Shown here: positions 37,898-44,791 of the stretch, piece after piece
Layout of the letters: the number at the start of each line of letters is the position of its first letter
Numbering within the stretch: the first letter of the stretch is position 1
NCBI RefSeq assembly: GCF_900099935.1
Contig: NZ_FNEK01000039.1
Location: 1 to 44,791, forward strand
DNA length: 44,791 nucleotides
From: Aliiruegeria lutimaris
Lineage (GTDB): Bacteria > Pseudomonadota > Alphaproteobacteria > Rhodobacterales > Rhodobacteraceae
Direction: 5' to 3'
Program-made: the position numbers and the translations under genes
The notes under the pieces: model-generated
The model's database searches: none
Seen by the model: only the letters and a program-made list of their open reading frames with translations
What the model was told of the DNA's origin: nothing

Positions 37898-38347
37898 GTG
37901 CTCCTTGCGCATATCCGTGCCTCCCGATCGGAGTGCACCTTGCCCGACCTCAGAGCCATACTGGCATTCTACCAAGCAATCGCGTTTTTCAGCGCCACGG
38001 GCGCCCTTGCCGGCGAGGCGCGCTGTTGCGCGTGGCGCGAACATGAGGCGATGGTCCAGGCCTTCCTGTCGCCCGTCGAACGCTCGACCATCCAGTTCCT
38101 GTCCAAGGAAGACCGCGCCGTTCGCCTCAGGAAAGGCGAAACCCGGTTCAGGACCTGGGAAGCGGCAAATCCGGATATCGTGGACTTCCTCAAGGCCAAG
38201 GCAGAGAACCTCGCCTACGCCCCGCAGGCAAGCGATCTGATGCGGGAGGTCGAGACGCATGTCCGGCATCGTCCACTCCCTGCCAAGGACCGGCCGGCGC
38301 GGGAAGAGGCTCCGAGCGCCAGCAAGAACAATCGAAAGCTGGTCTGA
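37898..38347 (+). CDS. Hypothetical protein
   Basis: This 149-residue product is unrecognised. It starts with GTG after a strong GGGAGGAGG site, although a TTG 14 codons on (LPDLRAILAFYQ) is also possible. The first 40 residues include a weak hydrophobic stretch (AILAFYQAIAFFSATGALAG) that could be a signal or anchor. The rest is charged and helical, for example MVQAFLSPVERSTIQFLSKED and NPDIVDFLKAKAENL, and ends with a Lys/Arg/Pro-rich tail. Codon use is like that of its neighbours. It lies between nusB (150 bases upstream) and a convergent enoyl-CoA hydratase. Confidence 0.6.
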   Translation: MLLAHIRASRSECTLPDLRAILAFYQAIAFFSATGALAGEARCCAWREHEAMVQAFLSPVERSTIQFLSKEDRAVRLRKGETRFRTWEAANPDIVDFLKAKAENLAYAPQASDLMREVETHVRHRPLPAKDRPAREEAPSASKNNRKLV

Positions 38348-38384
38348 AGGCATTTTCCCATTTCAACGGGATGATTTTGAACGG

Positions 38385-38410
38385 GGCCCTGCCAGAATAC
38401 CCGCAGGGCC
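38385..38410 (-). terminator. Possible terminator hairpin
   Basis: GGCCCTGC and GCAGGGCC form an 8-bp stem between the convergent hypothetical and enoyl-CoA hydratase genes. The following T content is poor on both strands. Confidence 0.35.
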
Positions 38411-38463
38411 AAACCGACCCGCAAATCCGGAACGTTCTGGACAAACCCGTCCGGCGTGGTCGC

Positions 38464-39240
38464 TTAGCGTCCCTCGAACGCTGCCTTTCGCTTGTCGAGA
38501 AACGCCACCACGCCTTCCTTGAAATCACGGGTGTGCCCGCACTCGCCCTGAAGGCGCGCCTCCAGTTCAAGCTGCGCTTCCAGCGTATTATCGAAGCCTT
38601 CGCGAAGGGCCTGCTTGATATGCGCATAGGCGGCGGTGGGGCCCTGGGCGAGGTGCAACGCGCGGCGCCACCAGTGATCGGCGAAGCCCTCGTCGGGAAC
38701 TGCTTCCCAGATCATGCCCCAGTCATCGGCCTGTTTGGCCGTGATCGGCTCGGCAAAGAGCGAGGCGCCCATGGCCTTGGAAAAACCCATCTGGCGCGGC
38801 AACCAGTAGGTTCCGCCAGCATCGGGCATCAGGCCGATCCGGGCGAAGGCCTGCAGGAAGACAGCGCTCTCGGCCGCGATCACCACATCACAGGCGAGCG
38901 CGAGGTTGGCCCCCGCCCCCGCGGCGGCGCCGTTGACGGCGGCAATGGTCGGGATCGGGCTGTCATAGATGGATTGCAGCAGCGGCGTGTACTCGTCGCG
39001 CAGGGTACGTTCGAGGTCGATATTGCCGATATTGGCCCGGTCGCCCAGATCCTGCCCGGAGCAGAAGGCGCGCCCCTTGCCGGTGAGCACCGCGACCCGC
39101 GCCTCGCCGGCGGCCTGTTTCATCGCATCGGCGATCTCGGCCCGCATCTGGGTGTTGAGCGCGTTCATCACCTCGGTGCGGTTCATGGTCACGATGGCGA
39201 TATCGTCGCGGATCGCGTAGCGGATCGTGTCGTAATGCAA
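38464..39240 (-). CDS. Enoyl-CoA hydratase/isomerase family protein (PaaG-like)
   Basis: The 258-residue crotonase-fold protein has MNRTEVMNALNTQMRAEI, the oxyanion-hole block TGKGRAFCSGQDLGDR, and AVNGAAAGAGANLALACDVV for the second oxyanion residue. ARIGLMPDAGGTYWLPRQMG follows. The CSGQDLGDR version is typical of PaaG-type enzymes, which isomerise the epoxide of phenylacetyl-CoA, but general enoyl-CoA hydratases also share it. No other phenylacetate genes are nearby. The start is probably the TTG at 39240 (product MHYDTIRYAI) after GGGAG; the frame is open to an ATG at 39273. Confidence 0.88.
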   Translation of the reverse strand: MHYDTIRYAIRDDIAIVTMNRTEVMNALNTQMRAEIADAMKQAAGEARVAVLTGKGRAFCSGQDLGDRANIGNIDLERTLRDEYTPLLQSIYDSPIPTIAAVNGAAAGAGANLALACDVVIAAESAVFLQAFARIGLMPDAGGTYWLPRQMGFSKAMGASLFAEPITAKQADDWGMIWEAVPDEGFADHWWRRALHLAQGPTAAYAHIKQALREGFDNTLEAQLELEARLQGECGHTRDFKEGVVAFLDKRKAAFEGR

Positions 39241-39321
39241 CTGGGTCTCCCTTTCGCTCGTCGGCGGGAACAATAGGCATGGCGTCGGCGCAGGAAAGGG
39301 CCCTGCACGCGAAACCGCGCG

Positions 39322-39774
39322 TCACTCCTCCAGAAGATCCTTCAGCCGCGCCTCTTCCTCGGCGTTGAGCCCGGTGGCGGACGCATCGGGCGCCTTGCGC
39401 CGGCCGCGCACATAGCCGAAGCCCACCCAGCCCGCGATCAGCAAGAGCGCCGGACCGGTGATCCAGAGGATCAGGTTCGCGCCCGTCGTGGTCGGCTTGA
39501 GCAGGACATATTCGCCGTAGCGGCCGACGACGTAATCGACAACCTGCTCGTCCGTGTCGCCCTCGACCAGACGCTCGCGCACCAGAACCCGAAGATCGGA
39601 GGCCAGTTCGGCATTGGATTCATCGATATTCTCATTACGGCAGACAAGGCAGCGTAGCTCCTTGGAGATCTCCCGCGCGCGGGCCTCCAGCGCGGGATCG
39701 TCGAGAACCTCGTCGGGCGTCACCGCGAGCGCCGGCGCGGCCGCCAGCAACAGGGCAAGGATCAGTCGTTTCAT
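39322..39774 (-). CDS. ccmH: Cytochrome c-type biogenesis protein CcmH
   Basis: CcmH (CycL) is a periplasmic, membrane-anchored thiol protein that reduces or presents apocytochrome c for haem attachment. The 150-residue product has a signal peptide (MKRLILALLLAAAPALA), the redox motif LRCLVCRNENIDESNAELA, and a membrane anchor (LILWITGPALLLIAGWVGFGY). A short acidic C-terminus follows. Its ATG overlaps the ccmF stop as ATGA, so it is coupled to CcmF, its haem-ligation partner. Size and layout match the short alphaproteobacterial form without a TPR domain. Confidence 0.95.
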   Translation of the reverse strand: MKRLILALLLAAAPALAVTPDEVLDDPALEARAREISKELRCLVCRNENIDESNAELASDLRVLVRERLVEGDTDEQVVDYVVGRYGEYVLLKPTTTGANLILWITGPALLLIAGWVGFGYVRGRRKAPDASATGLNAEEEARLKDLLEE

Positions 39775-41753
39775 TCGGCGGGCACCCCGGTGGCGTTGGA
39801 TTTGCGTTGGCGGGCACCTGCGGCGATGCGGTAGCGGCGGTCGGAGAGCGACAGGATTCCGCCCAACCCCATCACGATGCATCCCGCCCAGATCCAGTTG
39901 GCGAAGGGTTTGACATAGGTCCGCACGGCCCAGCCGCCATCGCTCTGACGGTCCCCGATGACCAGATAGATGTCGCGCCAGAACCCGTTGTCGATCCCGG
40001 CCTCCGTGGTGGGCATCGCAGCCACCGGGTAGACCCGCTTCTCGGGGTGCTGCACGGCGATTTCCTTGCCATTGCGGTAGATCGCCATGCTCGCCGTGGT
40101 GGCGATGTAGTTCGGCCCCTGGACATCGTGCACTTCGCGCAGCTCGATCTCGTAGCCGGCATGCTCGAAACGCTCGCCGACATAGGCCACACGGATATCC
40201 TCCGATTCCCAGGCCGTCAGCCCGGAAACGCCGAACACTGTGATCGCCAGGCCGATATGGGCCGTGCTCTTGCCCCAGTCGCCGCCGGGCAGGCTACGCA
40301 GGCGGCGCAGCTTGCTGGAGAGGTCCCCGCGCCCGGTGCGCGTCCACAGATCAACGAGCGAACCAAGCGTCACCCATGTGGCGAGCACGAAGCCCACGGG
40401 CGCCAGCATGGAGCCGCCCGTCTGCATCACCCAGACCAGCGCGCCACCGGCGATGGAAAGCGCCAGCACGCCCCAGAGCGGCTGCATGGTGCGCCTCAGG
40501 TTTCCGCGTTTCCACGGCAGCATCGCGCCTACGGGCAGGATCGCGGTGAGCGCGACCATGAAGGGCGTGAAGGCGGCATCGAAGAAGGGCGCGCCGACCG
40601 AGAGCTTGCGGCCAAAAGCCATCTCGGCCACCAGTGGCCAGATCGTGCCGACAAAGACGACGAAAGAGGCGACGGCGAGCAGGATATTATTGGTCACCAG
40701 CGCGCTTTCGCGGCTGATCATGCCGAAGACACCCTTGGCCTCCATCGCGGAGGCGCGGGCGGCGTAGAGTGTGAGCGCGCCACCCATGAAGACGGCGAGG
40801 ATCATCAGGATGAACACGCCGCGTTCGGGATCATTGGCAAACGCATGCACTGAGGTGATGACCCCTGAACGCACGAGGAAGGTGCCGATCAGCGAGAAGC
40901 CGAAGGCCATGATGGCCAGCAAGATGGTCCAGCTCTTCAGCGCCTCGCGCTTTTCGACCACGATGGCCGAATGCAGCAGCGCGGTGGCCAGTAGCCAGGG
41001 CATGAAGGAGGCGTTCTCCACCGGGTCCCAGAACCAGAACCCGCCCCAGCCAAGCTCGTAATAGGCCCACCAGGAGCCGAGTCCGATGCCGATGGTCAGG
41101 AAGAGCCAGGCCGCCAGCGTCCAGGGCCGCACCCAACGCCCCCAGGCGGCGTCCACCTTGCCCTCAAGCAGCGCCGCAATGGCAAAGGAGAAGGCCATGG
41201 AGAGGCCCACATAGCCGAGGTAGAGAAACGGCGGGTGGAAGGCGAGGCCAGGATCCTGCAGGAGCGGATTGAGATCCTCGCCGTTCATCGGCACCGGCAT
41301 GCCTTGCCGGGTGAACGGATTCGAGGTGAGCAGGATGAAGCCGTAAAAGGCCACCGAAATTGCCGACTGAACGGCCAGCACCCGCGCCTTGAGCGAGGAC
41401 CGCAGATTGCCGCCGAACACTGCCGCGCAGGCGCCGAACAGCGCCAGGATCAGCACCCAGAGCAGCATCGAGCCCTCGTGGTTCCCCCAGACGCCCGAGA
41501 CCTTGTAGAGCATCGGTTTGGCCGTGTGGGAGTTCAGGATCACCAGCCGCAGCGAGAAATCCGAGGTGACGAAGGCGTAGGTCAGCGCCCCGAAGGAGAA
41601 GGCGACCAGCAGGAATTGCACGATGGCCGCAGGCTCGGCCACGGCCATCCATCCCGGCCATTGGCGGGAGGCGCCCACGAGCGGGACGGTCATCTGAACG
41701 ATCGCGACAAGCGCGGCGAGGACGAGGGCGAAATGGCCAAGTTCTACTATCAT
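39771..41753 (-). CDS. ccmF: Haem lyase CcmF
   Basis: CcmF (CycK) is the inner-membrane component of the haem ligase that attaches haem to apocytochrome c. The 660-residue product has about 14 membrane segments and the tryptophan-rich periplasmic haem-handling motif WGGFWFWDPVENASFMPWL. It also has VWGNHEGSMLLWVLILALFG, a P-His haem ligand region LAFHPPFLYLGYVG, and LVRSGVITSVHAFANDP. The start is ATG 41753 (MIVELGHFALVLAAL), the family start; 12 further codons are open upstream. It is coupled to ccmH by an ATGA overlap. CcmE, which usually lies just upstream, is not present there. Confidence 0.97.
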   Translation of the reverse strand: MIVELGHFALVLAALVAIVQMTVPLVGASRQWPGWMAVAEPAAIVQFLLVAFSFGALTYAFVTSDFSLRLVILNSHTAKPMLYKVSGVWGNHEGSMLLWVLILALFGACAAVFGGNLRSSLKARVLAVQSAISVAFYGFILLTSNPFTRQGMPVPMNGEDLNPLLQDPGLAFHPPFLYLGYVGLSMAFSFAIAALLEGKVDAAWGRWVRPWTLAAWLFLTIGIGLGSWWAYYELGWGGFWFWDPVENASFMPWLLATALLHSAIVVEKREALKSWTILLAIMAFGFSLIGTFLVRSGVITSVHAFANDPERGVFILMILAVFMGGALTLYAARASAMEAKGVFGMISRESALVTNNILLAVASFVVFVGTIWPLVAEMAFGRKLSVGAPFFDAAFTPFMVALTAILPVGAMLPWKRGNLRRTMQPLWGVLALSIAGGALVWVMQTGGSMLAPVGFVLATWVTLGSLVDLWTRTGRGDLSSKLRRLRSLPGGDWGKSTAHIGLAITVFGVSGLTAWESEDIRVAYVGERFEHAGYEIELREVHDVQGPNYIATTASMAIYRNGKEIAVQHPEKRVYPVAAMPTTEAGIDNGFWRDIYLVIGDRQSDGGWAVRTYVKPFANWIWAGCIVMGLGGILSLSDRRYRIAAGARQRKSNATGVPAE

Positions 41754-42092
41754 GCGCGGGACCCTAGCGGAGGGTTTCGCATCCGGCAACGGGCATCAGG
41801 AAGATGTGAGCGGCTGGCCGCGAAAGGTCCGCAAGAACAATCCGGCCGACCGCGAAGGAGACCAACCGCGGATCGCCACCGACACGGTCGCCGAGCCCGA
41901 AGGAGGCCACCGAGCGGGAGCGGAGTCCGGTTTGGTCCGACACGGCCCGGGACCGAATTAACGCGCTTGTGGATTTTTCCATCAAGGACGGGTTTAACTG
42001 GAACGCATCCGGGTTTATGCGACGGGCCCGCGACCGGCCAATAGCCGGGTCTGTGTTTCCCGCTCGAACCGGGCGGTCCAGGAGGTAGAGGC
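41754..42092. other. Region between ccmF and the 42.1-kb reading frame, nothing convincing
   Basis: About 340 bases without a recognisable gene in any frame. Long open frames exist on the minus strand, but their products are arginine/proline-rich and have no family character. A short AT-rich stretch (TTAACGCGCTTGTGGATTTTT near 41957) may hold a promoter. No repeat copy is seen. Confidence 0.4.
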
Positions 42093-42431
42093 ATGAGAAG
42101 CCCAAACATTCTCGTCTCGCGCGACGGCGGCGCCAGCGCAGGATCCGCGCTGCGCCACGCCACGCCGCTTCCCGGAATGAGCAGACATGCGACAGGCCCT
42201 GCCACCCGTTCCGGGTACAGGATCGCCAACCGCCTGCTGCCCCTTTGCCCCTTCGCGCAATCGCAATATCCGGCCACAGCGAGAAGCTCGTCGCGCGCCA
42301 TGCCGAACCAATGCTGCCCCAAGGCGTCCGCCGGACGCTTCCTGACCGTGAACATTCGAATTCCCGCGAGGACAACCTTGGCGGCATCACCGCGCGTGTC
42401 GTGCAGGACGCCCGCATCCCAGTTCCACTGA
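42093..42431 (+). CDS. Doubtful small reading frame with good ribosome site
   Basis: The ATG follows AGGAGG by seven bases, the clearest Shine-Dalgarno match in the area, and third codon positions are about three-quarters G or C. The 112-residue product is basic, rich in Ser, Arg, Ala and Pro, with five cysteines (for example PLCPFAQ and MPNQCCPKAS), and matches no family I know. The opposite strand is also open over the same stretch. It may be a real orphan gene, a decayed one, or chance. Confidence 0.3.
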   Translation: MRSPNILVSRDGGASAGSALRHATPLPGMSRHATGPATRSGYRIANRLLPLCPFAQSQYPATARSSSRAMPNQCCPKASAGRFLTVNIRIPARTTLAASPRVSCRTPASQFH

Positions 42432-42447
42432 CTTACTGAGGTCACCC

Positions 42448-42651
42448 ATGTCCATTGTTACCGATTCCACCGGCCGGATCCGCGCGATCACGCAAGAGCT
42501 GGAAAAAACCCGCAACGAGCTGAGCATGGCACTGGCCAAACCCGAATGCTCGGGCGGCGCACCCGATTCAGAACGCAGCCGCATCACGGATCTGCATCGC
42601 CGTATCAGCGGCGCCCTCTCAGCGCTGCACGGCGAGGCGCGGGACTGGTAA
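42448..42651 (+). CDS. Small coiled-coil hypothetical protein
   Basis: The 67-residue product is polar and mostly helical with heptad-like spacing in RIRAITQELEKTRNELSMAL, then a Gly/Ser break around a single cysteine (KPECSGGAPDS), then a second helix (RITDLHRRISGALSALHGE). A GAGG site lies 7 bases before the ATG, and codon use is normal for the genome. The helix-turn-helix hairpin shape is a guess from the pattern. Function unknown. Confidence 0.5.
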   Translation: MSIVTDSTGRIRAITQELEKTRNELSMALAKPECSGGAPDSERSRITDLHRRISGALSALHGEARDW

Positions 42652-42671
42652 GCGGGAAAAAACTGCTTCGA

Positions 42672-42711
42672 CAGGCCGCGGATATTCTTGTCTCAAGGGA
42701 TGGGCGGCCTG
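42672..42711. terminator. Possible convergent hairpin
   Basis: CAGGCCGC and GCGGCCTG pair perfectly (8 bp) across a 24-base loop in the gap between the small coiled-coil gene and the convergent lipoprotein gene. No clear T-run follows. Confidence 0.3.
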
Positions 42712-42746
42712 ACCTGTGATCAAAATGCGTGACGCCAGAGCACTGA

Positions 42747-43235
42747 TCAGCCGCTAAAGACGACGAGTTCCGGCAGTTCCGTCAGCGGCGCCTTCAGGAC
42801 CCGCATCGCCGGCAGGCTCACCCGCGTTCCCGATCCCGGCGAGCCGCCGGAAGGGCGCAGTTCTACCTGAACCGATGTGCCCGCGCCGGGATATTCCAAC
42901 CGTCCCATGACGACCTGGTCCACGAGGCCGGTTTCGGCCCAGAAACCGGGATCTGTGGGATCGCCGAGCGAGGCGATGGTCGTGCCGAGGCGCACTTCGG
43001 AGATCACGGCCGGCGCGGCCGCCGCTGCGGCGCGTTCCTGCGCCGTCGTGGTGTCCAACTGCTCGACCGTCTGCGCATCCGACGCCGGCACCGGCGCGCT
43101 TACATTGGTTTGAGTGCCGATCTCGGCATCCGTCCCGGCAACAGTCGCAACCGGTTTGCCAATGGGAAGCTTTGCCCCCACACCGCAACCGGCAGTCACG
43201 AGCGCGAGAAGCACGATCCAGTTTCGCGTGTTCAT
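42747..43235 (-). CDS. Predicted lipoprotein of unknown function
   Basis: The 162-residue product starts [20 protein letters not shown], a lipoprotein signal with the lipobox ending at C17. The mature part has an Ala-rich stretch ([12 protein letters not shown]) and then a compact domain with [25 protein letters not shown] and the C-terminal [22 protein letters not shown]. This last part looks like a conserved Rhodobacterales domain with repeated LGDPTxPGFWxxT-type wording, but I cannot name it. ATG 43235 is chosen because it creates the lipoprotein signal. It is divergent from moaA, 112 bases apart. Confidence 0.75.
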   Translation of the reverse strand: MNTRNWIVLLALVTAGCGVGAKLPIGKPVATVAGTDAEIGTQTNVSAPVPASDAQTVEQLDTTTAQERAAAAAAPAVISEVRLGTTIASLGDPTDPGFWAETGLVDQVVMGRLEYPGAGTSVQVELRPSGGSPGSGTRVSLPAMRVLKAPLTELPELVVFSG

Positions 43236-43347
43236 CTCTGTTCCCCTGCCGCTTCTCTTTCGCCAACACCCTGCCGCCCGACGCAGCGACAGGCAACAGG
43301 CTTTGCCGCTCTTGCACCACCAGCGCACTCGGCGTAGCCTGCCCGCC

Positions 43348-44349
43348 ATGGATGCGCCGCTTATCGACCCTTTCCAACGCCCGGTGAGTTATCTTCGGGT
43401 TTCTGTCACGGACCGCTGCGATTTCCGCTGCAGCTACTGCATGTCCGAAGACATGACCTTCCTGCCCAAGCGGGAATTGCTGACATTGGAGGAACTCGAC
43501 ACCGTCTCCACGGCATTCATCCGGCTTGGCGTGCGCAAACTGCGCATCACCGGTGGCGAGCCGCTGGTGCGTCGCGGGATCATGACCTATTTCGAGGCGA
43601 TGTCGCGCCATCTCGAAACTGGCGCCCTCGATGAACTGACGCTGACAACCAATGGCTCGCAGTTGCATCGATTCGCCGGCGATCTGGCCGGGCTGGGCGT
43701 GCGGCGGGTAAACATCTCGCTCGATACGCTGAACGAGGAGAAATTCGCGCAAATCACCCGCTGGGGGCGCCTGCCTTCCGTGATGCGCGGGATCGACGCC
43801 GCCCAGGCGGCCGGTCTGCGGATCAAGATCAACGCCGTTGCCCTCAAGGGGTTCAACGAGGACGAGCTTTTCGACATGGTCGAATGGTGCGCCGCCCGCG
43901 ACATGGACCTGACCTTTATCGAGGTCATGCCGATGGGCGATATGGGCAGCGAGGACCGGCTGGACCAATATTGGTCGCTCAAGGATCTGCGCGCGCGCCT
44001 GGAAGAGCGCTATTCCACCACCGACCTCGCCGAGAACACAGGTGGCCCGGCGCGCTATATCCGGCTGAACGAGTCAGGCCAGAAGATCGGCTTCATCACC
44101 CCGCTCACCCATAATTTCTGCGAAAGCTGCAACCGCGTGCGGCTGACCTGCACCGGCGAGCTCTATATGTGCCTCGGCCAGGAAGACCGCGCGGACCTGC
44201 GCCCTGCCCTGCGTTCCTCCACCGCGCCGGCGCTCGACGAGGCCATCCGCGCCGCAATCCGGCTCAAGCCCAAGGGGCATGATTTCGACTATTCACGCCA
44301 GAAGGTGGACGGACAGATGCCGCGCCATATGAGCCATACCGGCGGGTAG
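43348..44349 (+). CDS. moaA: GTP 3',8-cyclase (molybdenum cofactor biosynthesis)
   Basis: MoaA is a radical-SAM enzyme that cyclises GTP in the first step of molybdopterin synthesis. The 333-residue product has the SAM cluster motif CDFRCSYC (C24, C28, C31), [19 protein letters not shown] and [11 protein letters not shown]. Its second 4Fe-4S cluster has ligands in [18 protein letters not shown]. It ends with the essential GG pair (HMSHTGG). ATG 43348 is chosen by family length; the open frame further upstream overlaps the divergent lipoprotein gene. It is followed by IS630 material. Confidence 0.97.
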   Translation: MDAPLIDPFQRPVSYLRVSVTDRCDFRCSYCMSEDMTFLPKRELLTLEELDTVSTAFIRLGVRKLRITGGEPLVRRGIMTYFEAMSRHLETGALDELTLTTNGSQLHRFAGDLAGLGVRRVNISLDTLNEEKFAQITRWGRLPSVMRGIDAAQAAGLRIKINAVALKGFNEDELFDMVEWCAARDMDLTFIEVMPMGDMGSEDRLDQYWSLKDLRARLEERYSTTDLAENTGGPARYIRLNESGQKIGFITPLTHNFCESCNRVRLTCTGELYMCLGQEDRADLRPALRSSTAPALDEAIRAAIRLKPKGHDFDYSRQKVDGQMPRHMSHTGG

Positions 44350-44439
44350 GAACGCGCAGCCCCCAGCCGATACCGGACTGTTCAACCGCCTTGCGGCCGA
44401 AACAACATGCGCCGACACCCCGATCCGGTAACGCCAATG

Positions 44440-44791
44440 TGAAGGACGGGATTTCGACAGAACCGAAAGTGACGCTAAAGCGTACCGCCAAAAACCTGAA
44501 TCGTTGGGATTCCGTTGAAGCCTGATCTGTGATTCATCCTGTTTGGGAGGATGGATCATGTCAGCACCTTTGCCGGACGTGCTGCGGCTGCGGTTTCAGA
44601 AGTTGGTTGAAGTAGGGTTAAGCGGGCGCGCGGCAGCGTTGCGGTTAAAGCTGTCGCCAGCAACAGGGGCCAGATGGGCGCTCTCGATCCGGCGCACGGG
44701 CCGTGCCTGTGCCGCTCCCCAAGGTCGTCCCAAAGGCAAGGGAAAGCTCGATCCGCATCGCGCCTTCTTCGCCGAGATCATCGGGCAGGAC
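44440..44791 (+). mobile_element. IS630-family insertion sequence, left part only
   Basis: A transposase start at 44558 defines the element. The terminal inverted repeat must lie between the moaA stop and 44540, probably in the stretch around 44480-44530, which holds a GAATCGTTGGGATTCC inverted sequence. I could not fix the exact boundary or the duplicated TA target. The right part is beyond the window. Confidence 0.6.
44558..44791 (+). CDS. IS630-family transposase, N-terminal 78 residues
   Basis: The open frame starts MSAPLPDVLRLRFQKLVE after TTGGGAGGATGGATC and runs off the window end. It has the winged-helix/HTH start of IS630-Tc1 transposases: VGLSGRAAALRLKLSPATGARW, then RRTGRACAAPQGRPKGKGKLDPHRAFFAEI, where the Gly/Pro/Lys-rich GRPxGxGKLxPH link is typical. 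The catalytic DDE domain is not in the window, so integrity cannot be judged. ATG 44558 is used; the ATG at 44551 is in another frame that soon stops. Confidence 0.85.
   Translation, partial: MSAPLPDVLRLRFQKLVEVGLSGRAAALRLKLSPATGARWALSIRRTGRACAAPQGRPKGKGKLDPHRAFFAEIIGQD

Noticed and set aside
41750-42445. 231-residue minus-strand open frame upstream of ccmF
   Set aside because: The product is Arg/Pro-rich without family motifs and conflicts with a plus-strand frame that has a much better ribosome site. It is not CcmE.

Overview
The window looks like chromosome from a GC-rich alphaproteobacterium of the Rhodobacterales (Roseobacter/Rhodobacter group). Supporting signs are a gene-transfer-agent (GTA) terminase pair beside fabF-mltG, GluQ-type tRNA modification, a CarD regulator with a 7Fe ferredoxin and a SUV3-type helicase, a RibBX-type riboflavin protein, CcmF/CcmH, CobT/CobS, and strong GC3 bias. 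It begins inside an IS3-type element and ends inside an IS630-type element, so both ends may be assembly breaks at repeats.

Layout. 1-1.2 kb: IS3 remnant fused to a truncated GTA large terminase, preceded by a likely GTA g1 gene. 1.36-3.8 kb: mltG and fabF (minus). 4.4-7.2 kb: gyrA. 7.6-10.7 kb (plus): membrane protein, trmFO, small membrane protein, gluQ. 10.9-12.9 kb (minus): ndk and an RTX-repeat protein. 13.2-15.0 kb: ABC-F ATPase. 15.1-17.1 kb: EF-hand-like protein, MarC protein, membrane-anchored aspartic protease. 17.4-18.7 kb: O-acetylhomoserine sulfhydrylase. 18.8-22.8 kb: a periplasmic SIMPL protein divergent from a 1053-residue membrane protein. That protein joins a GspL/PilM-like N-terminus to a GspC/PilP-like C-terminus and is the most interesting gene here. 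23-28.5 kb: cation/proton antiporter, divergent cobT/cobS, phosphate permease. 28.6-34.2 kb (minus): TPR protein, SUV3-like helicase, S4 protein, ferredoxin, carD. 34.2-38.3 kb (plus): SCP2-like protein, lysophospholipase, ribBX-ribH-nusB, hypothetical. 38.5-41.8 kb (minus): enoyl-CoA hydratase, ccmH, ccmF. 42.1-44.3 kb: small hypotheticals, a lipoprotein, moaA.

Most genes are core housekeeping genes. Operon-like pairs supported by overlaps or short gaps are fabF-mltG, trmFO-small membrane protein-gluQ, SCP2-lysophospholipase, ribBX-ribH-nusB and ccmF-ccmH. Intrinsic terminators are clear after gyrA, ndk, metY, fdxA and between pit and carD.

Seven intergenic copies of a dispersed palindromic repeat were found. 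They share a tail resembling GGTATTT-GGGAAAGATGA but carry two different hairpin heads. I found no tRNA, rRNA, CRISPR array or recognisable riboswitch. No complete new defence or secretion system is visible. The best candidates for new biology are the GspL/PilM-GspC/PilP-like fusion, the mosaic repeat family and the disrupted GTA locus.
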